Positions 7,776-16,753 of a stretch of DNA of 64,000 nt are shown in pieces. The DNA is from an uncultured Oligoflexales bacterium (GTDB lineage: Bacteria; Bdellovibrionota_B; Oligoflexia; Oligoflexales; JAPPIL01), in NCBI GenBank assembly GCA_958296095.1, contig OY282434.1:2014001-2078000 (forward strand), given 5' to 3'. Within the stretch, counting starts at the first letter, position 1. Every line of letters begins with the position of its first letter. Below the pieces are notes generated by a model. That model was not told the origin of the DNA. It worked only from the letters and a program-made list of their open reading frames with translations, and did no database searches. A program made the translations under genes and the position numbers.

Positions 7776-9440
7776 ATGAAGTTAGTCGTTCTACTTCTGT
7801 TGCTGGGTGTCGATAGTTTTGCTAGCGCGGGTGCGTTGCCCGTGTCTGCCAGCAGTGATCTGCGGGTGTTGTTCGATACCGAAGACGAGGTGGAGTTGCG
7901 CTTGGCCGCACAAAGTCTGTGGCAGGGCGGAACGGAGGAGCAGGTGCTCGATGCCGCGGCACTGGCCCCCGTGCTCGTCTGTGTGCGTTCGCTGGTCGAG
8001 CAGCGCATTGGTGGGCTTGAGGGCACGCAAGTAGCGGCTGACATTCTCGCCAGTCTCGCGCCACATGGCGGCTATGATGCCACGGCACTATTGCAACGCT
8101 GTAATACCTATCGGCATGAGCATGCACCGCGCCGCATCGATCGCAACGAGCAGGCGCGCTATGTCTCCCGTTTGCGCCAGTACGGGGATCGGGTACGCAC
8201 GCTGCTCTACCGTTTCATCAAGCCGACGACCACCTGCTACAGCATTTCAGGGCGGTTGAATGCTGGCTTGCTCGCCGCTTTCGGGGGCGATGTGGCCCTT
8301 GAGTATTGCCTCGCTAACAACGGTCGCCACTGGCTGCAGGCCGCGCTGGAAGCTGAAGCTGGCTATGGCATGGGTGCGTTGGCACGGTGGCGTTTTGGCA
8401 ACTATCGTTATCGCATGAACTATCTCGGCGGCCCCTTTACCTACACCAAAACTCGGCACAGGGATTGGGCACTTGGCTTTGGTATGTCGACCGCCGAGTT
8501 CGGCGAGGAATACGCTCATCGCCAGCTAGGCATCATTATCGCCATTCCCGGTCGCCACAGCAGAAGCCTTAGTGCCGGTCTCGGTGCAGCCTACATGCGT
8601 ACCTGGGGACGGCGGGTGGGGTTGAAATTCCTGCCTCTCGGCACGCGGGACGAACGCTTGCTAGCCGACTATGCCGCGCTGTCACGCCGCGATTTGTTGC
8701 GTGAACAGGCTTCGCTTGCAGCGGTATTGCATACGGAGGAGCAGGCGATCCTGCAGGTTGAGCATGCCACCCAGGGCGATACCACGACCGCAAAGTTCCG
8801 CCTCTGTTCCCCCCACACTTCCGCGTGCGAAGACTTGCTCGGCGGGCGTTATTTTCCCCTCGACCTGATCGAGAGCAATCTTGCCCGCGGGCAAGCTGCA
8901 GAGCATGCTTGGCAGCAGGAATCGGCCGCGCAGCGCACTCGCATGGTTGGGGCCGCGATCATTGCCACTGCCACCTCAGCCCCTGTGACGCTCAAAAACG
9001 CGGTGGGGAGGTTTTCCCGCACAGCCAGGATTTTGCCATCGCGCTGGGATGGGTTTGATTTCAACGCCTCCCGTGTTAACAAGGGCCGGGGATTTTTGTG
9101 GAAAATATTTGACAGCCGTCCCGTAGCTTCGGTGGGCGAAACGGCTAGCAGGCTGGTCGAGGCTTGGAACGGGCTGTTCGTTAGACTGGGGCGTGATCGC
9201 TTCATCAGCAAAACCTTACGCACAGGCATTCCCGCCATCATCATCGTCAGCAGCGGGGTCACGGTGTTGCTTACCTCGCTTGAGCTGGCCCGACGAGACC
9301 TGGCCTTGGAGAAAGTCGCCGCTATCAGAGCTCAGCAGGAAGAAATTTTCAAACTGCTACAGAACCCCTATCAAGAAGTGCTCGTCCACGATCGCACTCT
9401 ACTGCTGCAAAGTCTGCGCTATCTAGTCAGCCAGTCTTGA
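7776..9440 (+). CDS. Exported protein of unknown function
   Basis: 554 residues, family not recognised. The N-terminus (MKLVVLLLLLGVDSFASAGA) is a signal peptide. About residues 30-250 are mixed alpha/beta with several Cys (ALAPVLVCVRS, LLQRCNTY, TTTCYSISG, ALEYCLANNG). A Gly/aromatic-rich stretch at about 190-285 (YGMGALARWRFGNYRYRMNYLGG) has the alternating look of beta strands. Another Cys pair lies near 345 (RLCSPHTSACEDLL), a hydrophobic segment at about 483-500 (IPAIIIVSSGVTVLL) may be a transmembrane anchor, and the tail is a helical, charged domain. The gene reads away from the origin. Its last 18 bases overlap the convergent methyltransferase gene. Confidence 0.75.
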   Translation: MKLVVLLLLLGVDSFASAGALPVSASSDLRVLFDTEDEVELRLAAQSLWQGGTEEQVLDAAALAPVLVCVRSLVEQRIGGLEGTQVAADILASLAPHGGYDATALLQRCNTYRHEHAPRRIDRNEQARYVSRLRQYGDRVRTLLYRFIKPTTTCYSISGRLNAGLLAAFGGDVALEYCLANNGRHWLQAALEAEAGYGMGALARWRFGNYRYRMNYLGGPFTYTKTRHRDWALGFGMSTAEFGEEYAHRQLGIIIAIPGRHSRSLSAGLGAAYMRTWGRRVGLKFLPLGTRDERLLADYAALSRRDLLREQASLAAVLHTEEQAILQVEHATQGDTTTAKFRLCSPHTSACEDLLGGRYFPLDLIESNLARGQAAEHAWQQESAAQRTRMVGAAIIATATSAPVTLKNAVGRFSRTARILPSRWDGFDFNASRVNKGRGFLWKIFDSRPVASVGETASRLVEAWNGLFVRLGRDRFISKTLRTGIPAIIIVSSGVTVLLTSLELARRDLALEKVAAIRAQQEEIFKLLQNPYQEVLVHDRTLLLQSLRYLVSQS

Positions 9441-10589
9441 GTCTGCCAGTCGCGCCGCGGCGGTCTGGCAGTAGCGGGGTGAGATGTCGATGCCGAGATA
9501 GTGGCGGCGCAGTTTTTTTGCTACGACTGCCGTAGTGCCCACACCGTTGAAAGGGTCGAGCACCACACTGCGGGCGAAGCTGAACAGTTTTAGCACCCGC
9601 GTGGCAAGTTCTTCGGGAAACATGGCGGGATGCTCGTAGCTACCCATGTTCCGCTCAGGGGCGATGCTCCACTTAGCATTGACCCACTGCTTGAATTCAT
9701 CGGCGCTAATGTCTGCATCGGCTTTGCTACCCTCGCTCTTCAAAGACCCTTTGGCAAACACCTCGATGAATTCCCACGTATACTTCAGATAAGGACTGGC
9801 AGGACTTTTCCAACTGCCCCACGCCGTATATTTGCAGTTGTAGTTGTTCTTTTCCCACAGCAGTTCGCCTTTCCATATCAAGCCTCGTTGCATAAAGAAG
9901 GAACTGATAATATGATGACTGGGTATATAATCAGAAAAAAGCGGCTGCACATTGACGACGATGCGCCCGCCAAATTTTAACACCCTGATACACTCAGCAA
10001 AGATAGCAAAAAGTTTTTGAAAATACGCTTCCCACCTTATGTCATCGGCGCTATCGCCATAGTCCAAACCAAAATTGTATGGCGGTGAAGTAAAGATCAA
10101 ATCAATACAGTTGTCGGGTAGTTCGCACAGTACTGCCTCTGCATCACCTGTGATAATTTTGTCGATAAATTGCGGTGGCAGACGCTGATTAACAGGGTGA
10201 AAAGAATGATCGTTAGCGTAGTAGTGCTTGCCGCGCCGCAGTCCCTTGTCAGCACGATCTTTTACCTTGCGTTCGTCAGCATAGCCGACGAAGTAGCGTT
10301 TGCCAGCACGCATGCCGTAGCTCTTGATGCTCTCGATCGCTACCAGCACGGCGGTAAGAATGTCATCTCTCGATGCTGTAGATGACAGCTCTGCCACCAC
10401 CTGGCGCAGTTCGCCAATATCAATCGCCCGCAACATAACCGTAGCGCGGCCACCCTGCACAGACACCGACATGTCCTCAGGGTTGAGCTTGCTATTCAAA
10501 CGTTGCAGGAGTCGGCGATCTTTGTGTGCAATCGCCGTCGCCAAGGGTATGGCACGATAGCCGTTTTCTGGCGGAGCAGCTGTTACCAC
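9423..10589 (-). CDS. Orphan beta-class DNA (N4/N6) methyltransferase
   Basis: 388 residues. The catalytic motif IV TSPPYNF at about residue 189 precedes the SAM-binding motif I (DPFNGVGTT, about 347), the order of beta-class enzymes such as CcrM, DpnA and many type II methylases. A further conserved segment (KFGGRIVVNV) is motif-like. An N-terminal ~140-residue extension has no recognised fold. The first codon is GTG with a poor ribosome site, so the true start may be downstream. No restriction endonuclease lies on either side, so it is probably solitary and regulatory or a remnant of a restriction system. The target sequence cannot be inferred. Confidence 0.85.
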   Translation of the reverse strand: MVTAAPPENGYRAIPLATAIAHKDRRLLQRLNSKLNPEDMSVSVQGGRATVMLRAIDIGELRQVVAELSSTASRDDILTAVLVAIESIKSYGMRAGKRYFVGYADERKVKDRADKGLRRGKHYYANDHSFHPVNQRLPPQFIDKIITGDAEAVLCELPDNCIDLIFTSPPYNFGLDYGDSADDIRWEAYFQKLFAIFAECIRVLKFGGRIVVNVQPLFSDYIPSHHIISSFFMQRGLIWKGELLWEKNNYNCKYTAWGSWKSPASPYLKYTWEFIEVFAKGSLKSEGSKADADISADEFKQWVNAKWSIAPERNMGSYEHPAMFPEELATRVLKLFSFARSVVLDPFNGVGTTAVVAKKLRRHYLGIDISPRYCQTAAARLADSRLAD

Positions 10590-10693
10590 CCTTTACTTTC
10601 CAGCCTCATCGGTAAAAGGAGCATTATAGTGCAGGCAGCCGCGTCCGACAAGGTTCGCTGTGTGGAGACACCTAAGCGCCATAGCTGGCATGA

Positions 10694-11707
10694 TTAGAGC
10701 TCGAAATTGTGCAGCGATAAGCTCCGCCTAATAAAGTCCGCTTCGGTGCTAAAGCCTTCGGCGGCGTAATCGTCGAGGAAGGTTTTAATCTTTAGTGCGA
10801 CCGCGGGATCGCGGTTGGCAGTGTGGAGATCGTTCAGTGCTTCCCGCATTGCTCCGCCGCGCAACAGTAGCACGCCGCGCTTGAAGTAGAGCAGTGCTGC
10901 GGCATCGGGAGCGAGTTGCAAGGCCTTGCTATAGTATAGATAAGCCAGCGGCGGTTCGACATGGTCGGCGGCAACAAGCAATCGTTGTAGGGCAAAGTTG
11001 CGGTCAACACCTGCGACCGCGAGCATGAGCATGGCCACCGCGGTGACCAGCAAGATGCGCAGCCCGCGGCGACGGTTGCACAGGACGAGACGATTAGGAC
11101 GCAGATGCAGGATCGCCCGCGTCGCCACGATACCGAACAGCAGTCCCCCGATATGCGCCGCGTTGTCGATGCCAGGCATGATAAAACCAAACAGCACGTT
11201 GATGATAACCAAGATGGTAAAATTGCTGCGGCCGCGCAGCATGCCACCCGACATCTCTTGCAAGCGCCGTCGGAAACGGCGGTCGAGGTACCAGCCCGCA
11301 CCGAGTAGACCGAACAGTGCCCCTGAGGCACCCGCGCTAATACCGAGCGTGAATAGAGCACTGCACAGATTGCCAGCTATACCTGCACCGAGGTAGACGA
11401 GCAGGAACAGACGTTTGCCAAAAATTTCTTCGATGCGCGGCCCGATAACACACAGGCCCAGACTGTTGAAGGCAAAGTGGATCATGCCGACGTGAATGAA
11501 AACGGGAGTGAAAAACCGCCACCACTCGCCTTGCACCAGCCGCACGGTGTCTTTCGCACCCAAGGCAATCAACACCTCGTTACTCGGCGCACCGAAGAAC
11601 ACGCCCCCCAGCCAACAAGTAAAGAGAAACACGATCAGATTGACGACAAAAATCCATCCCGTTGCCGTGTATAGTAAGAAACCGCGGGCCGCGGTGTAGT
11701 CTACCAT
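10694..11707 (-). CDS. Rhomboid-family intramembrane serine protease with TPR-like tail
   Basis: 337 residues from the ATG at 11707, preceded by AGGA nine bases upstream; ATGs at 11716 and 11731 are alternatives. The rhomboid core has six or more hydrophobic helices, the HFAFN motif, the catalytic serine in GASGALFG and the catalytic histidine in NAAHIGG. A seventh hydrophobic stretch (ILLVTAVAMLMLAVAGV) is followed by a C-terminal helical region at about 235-330 with TPR-like pairs (YLYYSKALQLAPDAAALLYF). Rhomboids cut transmembrane helices inside the membrane; the substrate here is unknown. The TPR-like tail probably lies outside the membrane and could bind partners. Confidence 0.88.
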   Translation of the reverse strand: MVDYTAARGFLLYTATGWIFVVNLIVFLFTCWLGGVFFGAPSNEVLIALGAKDTVRLVQGEWWRFFTPVFIHVGMIHFAFNSLGLCVIGPRIEEIFGKRLFLLVYLGAGIAGNLCSALFTLGISAGASGALFGLLGAGWYLDRRFRRRLQEMSGGMLRGRSNFTILVIINVLFGFIMPGIDNAAHIGGLLFGIVATRAILHLRPNRLVLCNRRRGLRILLVTAVAMLMLAVAGVDRNFALQRLLVAADHVEPPLAYLYYSKALQLAPDAAALLYFKRGVLLLRGGAMREALNDLHTANRDPAVALKIKTFLDDYAAEGFSTEADFIRRSLSLHNFEL

Positions 11708-11882
11708 GCTGTGCATCCTGCTCGTTCTCAATGGTGAGGCTCATCGCCCTGCGCAGAAGAATACCACGAACCACACCCGACAGGAAGGTGGGAACTAGGC
11801 TCAAGCCGTGACCCGCATCTCTACGTCGACAACGAGATGGTATTGCCCTACGCTTGCCATCCCTTGCCATCCCTAGGGGCGA

Positions 11883-12302
11883 CTAAAACAGCATAAAATC
11901 GCTTTGTGGGGCATGCATGTCAATGTACCTCGCTCCCTTCAGGTCGGACAGCGCGGGCGCGGAGCGGGACAACAGCCATACGGGAAGATACGAGGTGGGT
12001 GTAGGCAGAAACAGCAATATCTGCCGTGCTTCGACAACGTTACCTTGTTGTGCGGCAACCTCCGCCGAGAGGCGCAGCACCTTGCCTTCCTCTACGCTGA
12101 CGTGGAGGTAGGAGCTTTCAAGCGTTATTTTCTGCACCTGCGCCTTCCGATCAGTGCTGACGAAGGTGACTACAAAGCCGAGTTCTTTGGTCTTGACGAT
12201 CGACTTGACCTTGAACTCACCGCCGACCCGCACTAACTTGGCACTAGGGTTGTCTTGTGTGCCGAGCAGCAGCAAGCTGGCCAGCACTAGTAGTTTTTTC
12301 AT
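11883..12302 (-). CDS. Small exported protein of unknown function
   Basis: 139 residues from the ATG at 12302, which has GGGGGA seven bases upstream and shares one base with the rpe stop codon. A signal peptide (MKKLLVLASLLLLGTQ) is followed by a beta-rich body (FVVTFVSTDRKAQVQKITLES) with no Cys after the signal. No family recognised. It is the last gene of the cluster 13915-11883 with def and rpe, so it is probably cotranscribed, but no functional link is evident. Confidence 0.7.
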   Translation of the reverse strand: MKKLLVLASLLLLGTQDNPSAKLVRVGGEFKVKSIVKTKELGFVVTFVSTDRKAQVQKITLESSYLHVSVEEGKVLRLSAEVAAQQGNVVEARQILLFLPTPTSYLPVWLLSRSAPALSDLKGARYIDMHAPQSDFMLF

Positions 12303-12961
12303 CAGCAAGTCCCCCGCCTAAGTTGATCCATCGCCGCCGCGCGGTCTGGCGCGGCACAGACATACGTGCCCGCAATTAGTAGGTTCGCGCCCGCGGCAAC
12401 GGCCTGCCGTCCCGTGTTGGCATCGATGCCACCATCAACGCCGAGATCGATCGCGCGGCTGCCGATGCGAGCGCGCAAGGCGCTGACCTTCGGCAACACC
12501 GATGGCATGAAGGCCTGTCCACCAAAACCGGGCGTGACCGCCATCACGGTAATCATATCGAGTTCGTCGAGATAAGGAAAGACCGCCTCAGCTGGGGTAG
12601 GGGGATTGAGTGCCAAGCCAACCATGCTGCCTCGTGCTTTGAGCGCAGCAATGATCGTCCGCACATCAGCCTGCACCTCGCAATGGAAGGTCACCCGCGC
12701 TGCGCCCGCGTCGCGATAACGCACCGCCATCGTCTGTGGATTAGCGATCATCAGGTGCACATCCAGTGGCAAGGCTGTCATCTGGCTGAGTGCGGCAACT
12801 AGGGGCAAGCCAAAGGAAAGATTGGCGACAAAATGCCCATCCATAACATCGACGTGCAGCAAGTCAGCGCGTGCCGCTTCCATCTTTTGCACCTCGCTAG
12901 CGAGGTTAAGCAGGTCGCAGGCGAGCAGCGAAGGCGCGACACGGATGGCTTGCGTACGCAT
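12302..12961 (-). CDS. rpe: Ribulose-phosphate 3-epimerase
   Basis: 219 residues, normal length. It interconverts ribulose 5-phosphate and xylulose 5-phosphate in the pentose phosphate pathway. The TIM-barrel signatures are visible: APSLLACD near residue 10, LLHVDVMDGHFVANLSFG at about 34-51 (metal-binding His and Asp), HLMIANP, MAVTPGFGGQ at about 138-147 and DLGVDGGI near 172-179. The ATG follows the def stop codon directly. Together with def and two small exported-protein genes it forms a compact minus-strand operon. Confidence 0.95.
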   Translation of the reverse strand: MRTQAIRVAPSLLACDLLNLASEVQKMEAARADLLHVDVMDGHFVANLSFGLPLVAALSQMTALPLDVHLMIANPQTMAVRYRDAGAARVTFHCEVQADVRTIIAALKARGSMVGLALNPPTPAEAVFPYLDELDMITVMAVTPGFGGQAFMPSVLPKVSALRARIGSRAIDLGVDGGIDANTGRQAVAAGANLLIAGTYVCAAPDRAAAMDQLRRGTC

Positions 12962-13495
12962 TCAGGGAGCGCCTAGCTTTTGCCTGATGGCATCGGCGCG
13001 CAGCTTGGTCATGTGGTTGATGAAGACGATACCGTTAAGATGGTCGATCTCGTGTTGCAGGCAAACTGCAAACAGGTTATCCCCCTCGATCACCTGCGCT
13101 TTGCCGTCCACGTCCTGTGCCTTGACCAGCACGCGTCGTGCCCGCTCTACTTCGCCAAAAAGTTCGGGGAAACTCAAGCAACCCTCGTTGAAGGTAATTA
13201 CACCTTCTTGCTCGACGATCTCTGGATTAACAATCGTATAACGCTGATCGTGCCAGGCCCGCCGCTCGCCATTCTTGCCGTAACGCTTGCCATCCCACGG
13301 TATTTCAATTACCAAAATGCGCTTCAGCACCCCGACTTGGTTGGCCGCCAAGCCAATGCCGTGTGCCGTCCGCATCGTCGCGTGCATGGCCTCACCAAAG
13401 GCACGCAGCCCGTCGTCGAACACGGTAATCTCCTCCGCCCGTGTTTCCAGCACCGGTGCAGGCCAAGTGACTATTTTGAGTTGTTCTTGCGTCAT
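12962..13495 (-). CDS. def: Peptide deformylase
   Basis: 177 residues from the ATG at 13495; a GTG at 13510 in frame is the alternative. It removes the formyl group from the N-terminal methionine of nascent proteins. All three catalytic motifs are intact: GIGLAANQ near residue 49, EGCLS near 110 (metal-binding Cys) and HEIDH near 154 (metal-binding histidines and catalytic Glu). The gene lies 4 to 18 bases after a small membrane-protein gene, depending on the start chosen, and abuts rpe. The methionine aminopeptidase that acts next is encoded elsewhere in the window at 60693. Confidence 0.95.
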   Translation of the reverse strand: MTQEQLKIVTWPAPVLETRAEEITVFDDGLRAFGEAMHATMRTAHGIGLAANQVGVLKRILVIEIPWDGKRYGKNGERRAWHDQRYTIVNPEIVEQEGVITFNEGCLSFPELFGEVERARRVLVKAQDVDGKAQVIEGDNLFAVCLQHEIDHLNGIVFINHMTKLRADAIRQKLGAP

Positions 13496-13513
13496 GTTGT
13501 CTTCTACCACTGT

Positions 13514-13915
13514 CTACCCGCTCCGCACCTGCTCGTCATCCTGTGGCGTTCCAGAAATACGTCGGTAGGCAACTCGTGCCGTCTTGCCGATACTGCGCCA
13601 CAGATCACTGAGTTCCTGATCGATAGCACTGACGACACGGTTCTCCACCAGCACTCCATGGGCATGGTCGAAGATCGTCTTGTCACCGACGCGCACCGAA
13701 AGACAAAAGATCCACACCACGAAAATTAGAACATATCTGCCGAATTTTTTCATCCGATAATGCACTCGCTGCCTCCTCCCAGTGTCAAGCCCCTGCTCAA
13801 ATTTTAGCAGATCCTGCTCGGCGTAACAATCCTCGGCCCAGCTACGTGCCCCGTATTGAGAAGGAGGAAAGGCTGTTATCCACAGCAGCGTCAGCAATGC
13901 CTTCAGCACCTCCAT
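13514..13915 (-). CDS. Small exported or membrane protein of unknown function
   Basis: 133 residues from the ATG at 13915. The frame is open further upstream to 14164, but that part is translated 12-bp tandem repeat, so I do not include it. The N-terminus (MEVLKALLTLLWITAFPP) resembles a signal peptide or anchor, and a second hydrophobic stretch at about 59-75 (YVLIFVVWIFCLSV) follows the segment KKFGR. The C-terminus is charged and helical. No family recognised. It ends four bases before the def reading frame and is likely the first gene of that operon. Confidence 0.5.
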   Translation of the reverse strand: MEVLKALLTLLWITAFPPSQYGARSWAEDCYAEQDLLKFEQGLDTGRRQRVHYRMKKFGRYVLIFVVWIFCLSVRVGDKTIFDHAHGVLVENRVVSAIDQELSDLWRSIGKTARVAYRRISGTPQDDEQVRSG

Positions 13916-13950
13916 TGTACTCCAAGGATTATCGGTCGCGTAAGCTTGCC

Positions 13951-14058
13951 TACCTGCGAACCGACCTGCGAGCCGACTTGCGAGCCGACTTGCGAACCGA
14001 CTTGCGAACCTACCTGCGAGCCGACCTGCGAGCCGACTTGCGAACCTACCTGCGATAG
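13951..14058. repeat. Nine-copy 12-bp tandem repeat
   Basis: Nine head-to-tail units of the form (G/T)AC(C/T)TGCGA(A/G)CC, with the last ending in GATAG. Variation is limited to three positions, so the array expanded recently. As 12 is a multiple of three, it keeps reading frames open on both strands, giving spurious four-residue protein repeats. It lies between the divergent starts of the def-side operon and a broken AlbA_2 gene, where a change in copy number could alter promoter spacing. Confidence 0.95.
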
Positions 14059-14102
14059 GGTAGGGTGCGATTCTCGTGGTTCGTGTATGCTGGGGGAATG
14101 CT

Positions 14103-15730
14103 GTGTTGAGAGAGGATATTACCCAAGCTCTGGATAGGGGCGAGGGTATGCACATAGAGTTCAAGGAGCAACTACCCCCCGGATATCAATTGGCTAGGGC
14201 TATGTGTGCTTTCGCCAATTGCAAAGGCGGCAAAATATATATCGGCATCAAGGATAAGGGCGATAGCCACGAAGAAAGGGTGTGTGGCGTGGTAAATCCC
14301 GATGATACCATCTCTAAAGCGCAGAATATGGCCAATGATTGTGACCCGCCGGTTCAGGCTCATATAGAAAAAATCCCCCTCGATCACGCTGACCCTCCCA
14401 CCCAGGGGGTTCTTGTGGAGGTGTTTAGTAGCCAGTCCCCCAATCTTCATACATGTGATGGGGGCAAGATATATAAGCGGGTGGGAAGCGAGAGCAAGCG
14501 TGCTTCTTCGTCAGAACTCACTGCTATGCCGAGTTTATGCAAAGGGCGGGATATGTAGAGCGTGTCGGTAGGGGTATCAAAACAATGTTCGAACGGACAA
14601 GAGAGGTTGGACTGCCAGTTAAGTTCGGCATCGAAAATTTCACTTGGAAGGTCACCTTTCCAAGAAAAATATATGGCAAGACATTCCCAGCAGCGCGTCC
14701 TTTTAATTTCGGGGATGACGGCATGACTACCAAGCGATCAGATCGGCTTGTCCAGATACTAGAGCTGATTGCCCGCAGAGTGTTCGTGAAAAGTGATTTC
14801 GCCAACAGCAGTGGCGTTAGTAATAGAACGGTGGAAACTGACTTGAATTACCTGTCTAAACAGGGTCTTATTGGTTTTAAGGGTAAGCAACAGGAGGGGA
14901 AGTATCAAATTACCGAAGTGTACCAGCAGGGTCTCGAAACCGGTCTCTCTCCAACTTCTTTAACTGTTGCGCGGATGTTTGTCGTAGGGTCAGCAGACGG
15001 CGGTGAAACCGAGGAATTCCTCTCTATTGAGAAGATTGAGGACTCCGTTGGCGTTCGTGGTGACCACCTCATAGACACTCTTCATGAGCTGGAACAGAAC
15101 GGTCTGGTTAAGCTATTTTTTAGACCCGGAAAATCAGCTCCAGTTAGTGCTGCTGCTCGTCAGAAAATGTTTGCCAAGCTCGACCGCTACTGGATGGGCT
15201 GGAATCCTGAAGAGGACGCTAAGGCCCTATCTATAGATTTGATCAGCCAAGAAGCTGGCCATGAAATTTCCTCCCGCCAAGTAGCCGCGCAATATAAAGA
15301 AGGGTTACGTCGAGCCAATCCTGCTCTCTATGTAATCAAAAAAAATGTCTCACGTCTCACGCCTCCGGATTCGAGGAAGGAAAGACCTTCGCGACTCGAT
15401 CCGGACCAGCACTCATGGGACGTAGGAAAATCAGCCGGACAAAGCTTTTTAAAACACGCATATAGCACCAATATGGAGGCAGGCAAAGATTTCAGGGAGG
15501 CTATCTTGTTGAGATGTATTAGGTCTTCTGTCGAGTATCTTAACTACGAACTATATGCTCAGATCACGCATGAGAAGACCCCCGCTAAAGGATTCCCCGG
15601 TGGGGGGGTGTACCTTGTTTCCACCCCGGAAAAAATGCGCAAGTTGACATTGATTCAATCGCTTCAAAAATTGGCCAAGGACATTAAAAATGAGGAGGTT
15701 AAGCTGAAACAGCCACCAAAATCCGATTAA
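14103..15730 (+). pseudogene. AlbA_2-domain ATP-binding regulator, internally deleted and frameshifted
   Basis: The first part (GTG at 14103 to a stop at 14558) encodes an AlbA_2/Schlafen-type domain (HIEFKEQ, CAFANCKGGKIYIGIKD, YKRVGSESKRAS). The rest continues in another frame from about 14522 to 15730, with the end of an HATPase_c_4-like domain (YVERVGRGIKTMFE), a winged-helix region and a C-terminal domain. Compared with the paralogue at 34120-36019, roughly 250 residues between ASSSEL and YAEFMQRAG are missing and the frame changes there. Such genes are thought to be DNA-binding regulators. The 3' part is intact for about 390 codons and might still be translated from the ATG at 14537. 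Confidence 0.75.
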
Positions 15731-15755
15731 TCTAGTTAGAAGTTTTCAATTTTAA

Positions 15756-16682
15756 TCAGCGGCCAAGTAAATATCGCTCAACCCGCACGGCTACCTTGAA
15801 ATCCTGCAAGAGAAGTTTCAGCTGCAACTCGGCTTCGGCGCGGCTGTGCGTGTTCTTGTTCAGCCGTGGCCGCCTGTGTCGTTTCCGTCGTGGCTTGGCA
15901 GATAGTTCGTGCCTCGCAGCCTCAAGCACTGCATATACTCTCTCTGTGTCATCAACAGCGAAGGCGATCTTCCCGTGCCGATAGGCTGCGACGGTGGCGG
16001 CATCAAGCTGTGCTCGTCGTGCTAGCTCCGCAACAGACAGCTTGAGGCGGTCGAGAACTGCGTTAAGAATGTCGGTCGAGGTCTGCTGTTTGTTTTTGTA
16101 GAGATTAATATCGGCAAGGCTCACCCCGTGTTTGAGGCGAGCAAAAGCATCGTTTCTGATGAGATTGACCTTGTTAACAAGCTGTTCCTGTTCGGCAGTA
16201 AGCTCTCCGCCACTCTCGCGCAGTTTCCACGCTGCCGCCTCGATCTGCGCATACAGACTGAATTTCTCGGCATCGATCACACCATACAGAAGCTTGCTTG
16301 CCTTGGGATTCGGCGATAGCCCATCGTTGTAAAACTTGCGCACGATCCCCTTGACATCGTCGACGAAAAGTTCGATCAGGTCCAGCTCCATCTCGTCGAG
16401 GATAAGTTCGCCCCTCAGGTAGCTGCGGAGGCGATCTTCGTGTTGCCCGCTCCTATTAGCAAATTCCGTCACATCCATCTGCAGTGCCGTGAGTATCTCG
16501 TGGAAAGCGAGGATGGAAGACTCCCGGTAGGAACGGGCCATCGCCACCCAGTCCTGCGCGACACGGACACCCTCGCGCCCCAGTGATTTAGCTTCAGTCC
16601 GTGCAGGCAGCAGACCGCTCAAGCACAGCAGTGCGGCCACGAAAGCCTTGAACGAGCAAGTGTGGCAGGTAGCATAACGCAT
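15756..16682 (-). CDS. Exported protein with two Cro/C1-like HTH domains
   Basis: 308 residues from the ATG at 16682, with GGAG six bases upstream; an ATG at 16694 with GAGGGG upstream is also possible. The N-terminus looks like a signal peptide (SFKAFVAALLCLSGLLPA, then an AxA-like TEA). Two helix-turn-helix-like segments follow, at about 60-105 (DVTEFANRSGQHEDRLRSYL) and 205-255 (LSVAELARRAQLDAATVAAY, the better match). A basic patch KPRRKRHRRPR near 265 could bind nucleic acid or lipopolysaccharide. A DNA-binding fold behind a signal peptide is unusual. If translation began at an internal ATG (MARSYRESS), the product would be cytoplasmic. Function unknown. Confidence 0.65.
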   Translation of the reverse strand: MRYATCHTCSFKAFVAALLCLSGLLPARTEAKSLGREGVRVAQDWVAMARSYRESSILAFHEILTALQMDVTEFANRSGQHEDRLRSYLRGELILDEMELDLIELFVDDVKGIVRKFYNDGLSPNPKASKLLYGVIDAEKFSLYAQIEAAAWKLRESGGELTAEQEQLVNKVNLIRNDAFARLKHGVSLADINLYKNKQQTSTDILNAVLDRLKLSVAELARRAQLDAATVAAYRHGKIAFAVDDTERVYAVLEAARHELSAKPRRKRHRRPRLNKNTHSRAEAELQLKLLLQDFKVAVRVERYLLGR

Positions 16683-16753
16683 CGGCAACTCCATCAGCTC
16701 AACCCCTCGTCATCTCAAGGATAGTGGCAGCTACAGTAGACCTCCGCTGTGCC

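Noticed and set aside
13876..13884. TTATCCACA as a second DnaA site
   Set aside because: Single occurrence inside a coding region with no parS or AT-rich tract.
13916..14164. N-terminal extension of the small protein at 13514-13915
   Set aside because: The extension is a translation of the 12-bp tandem array; the internal ATG at 13915 gives a proper hydrophobic N-terminus.
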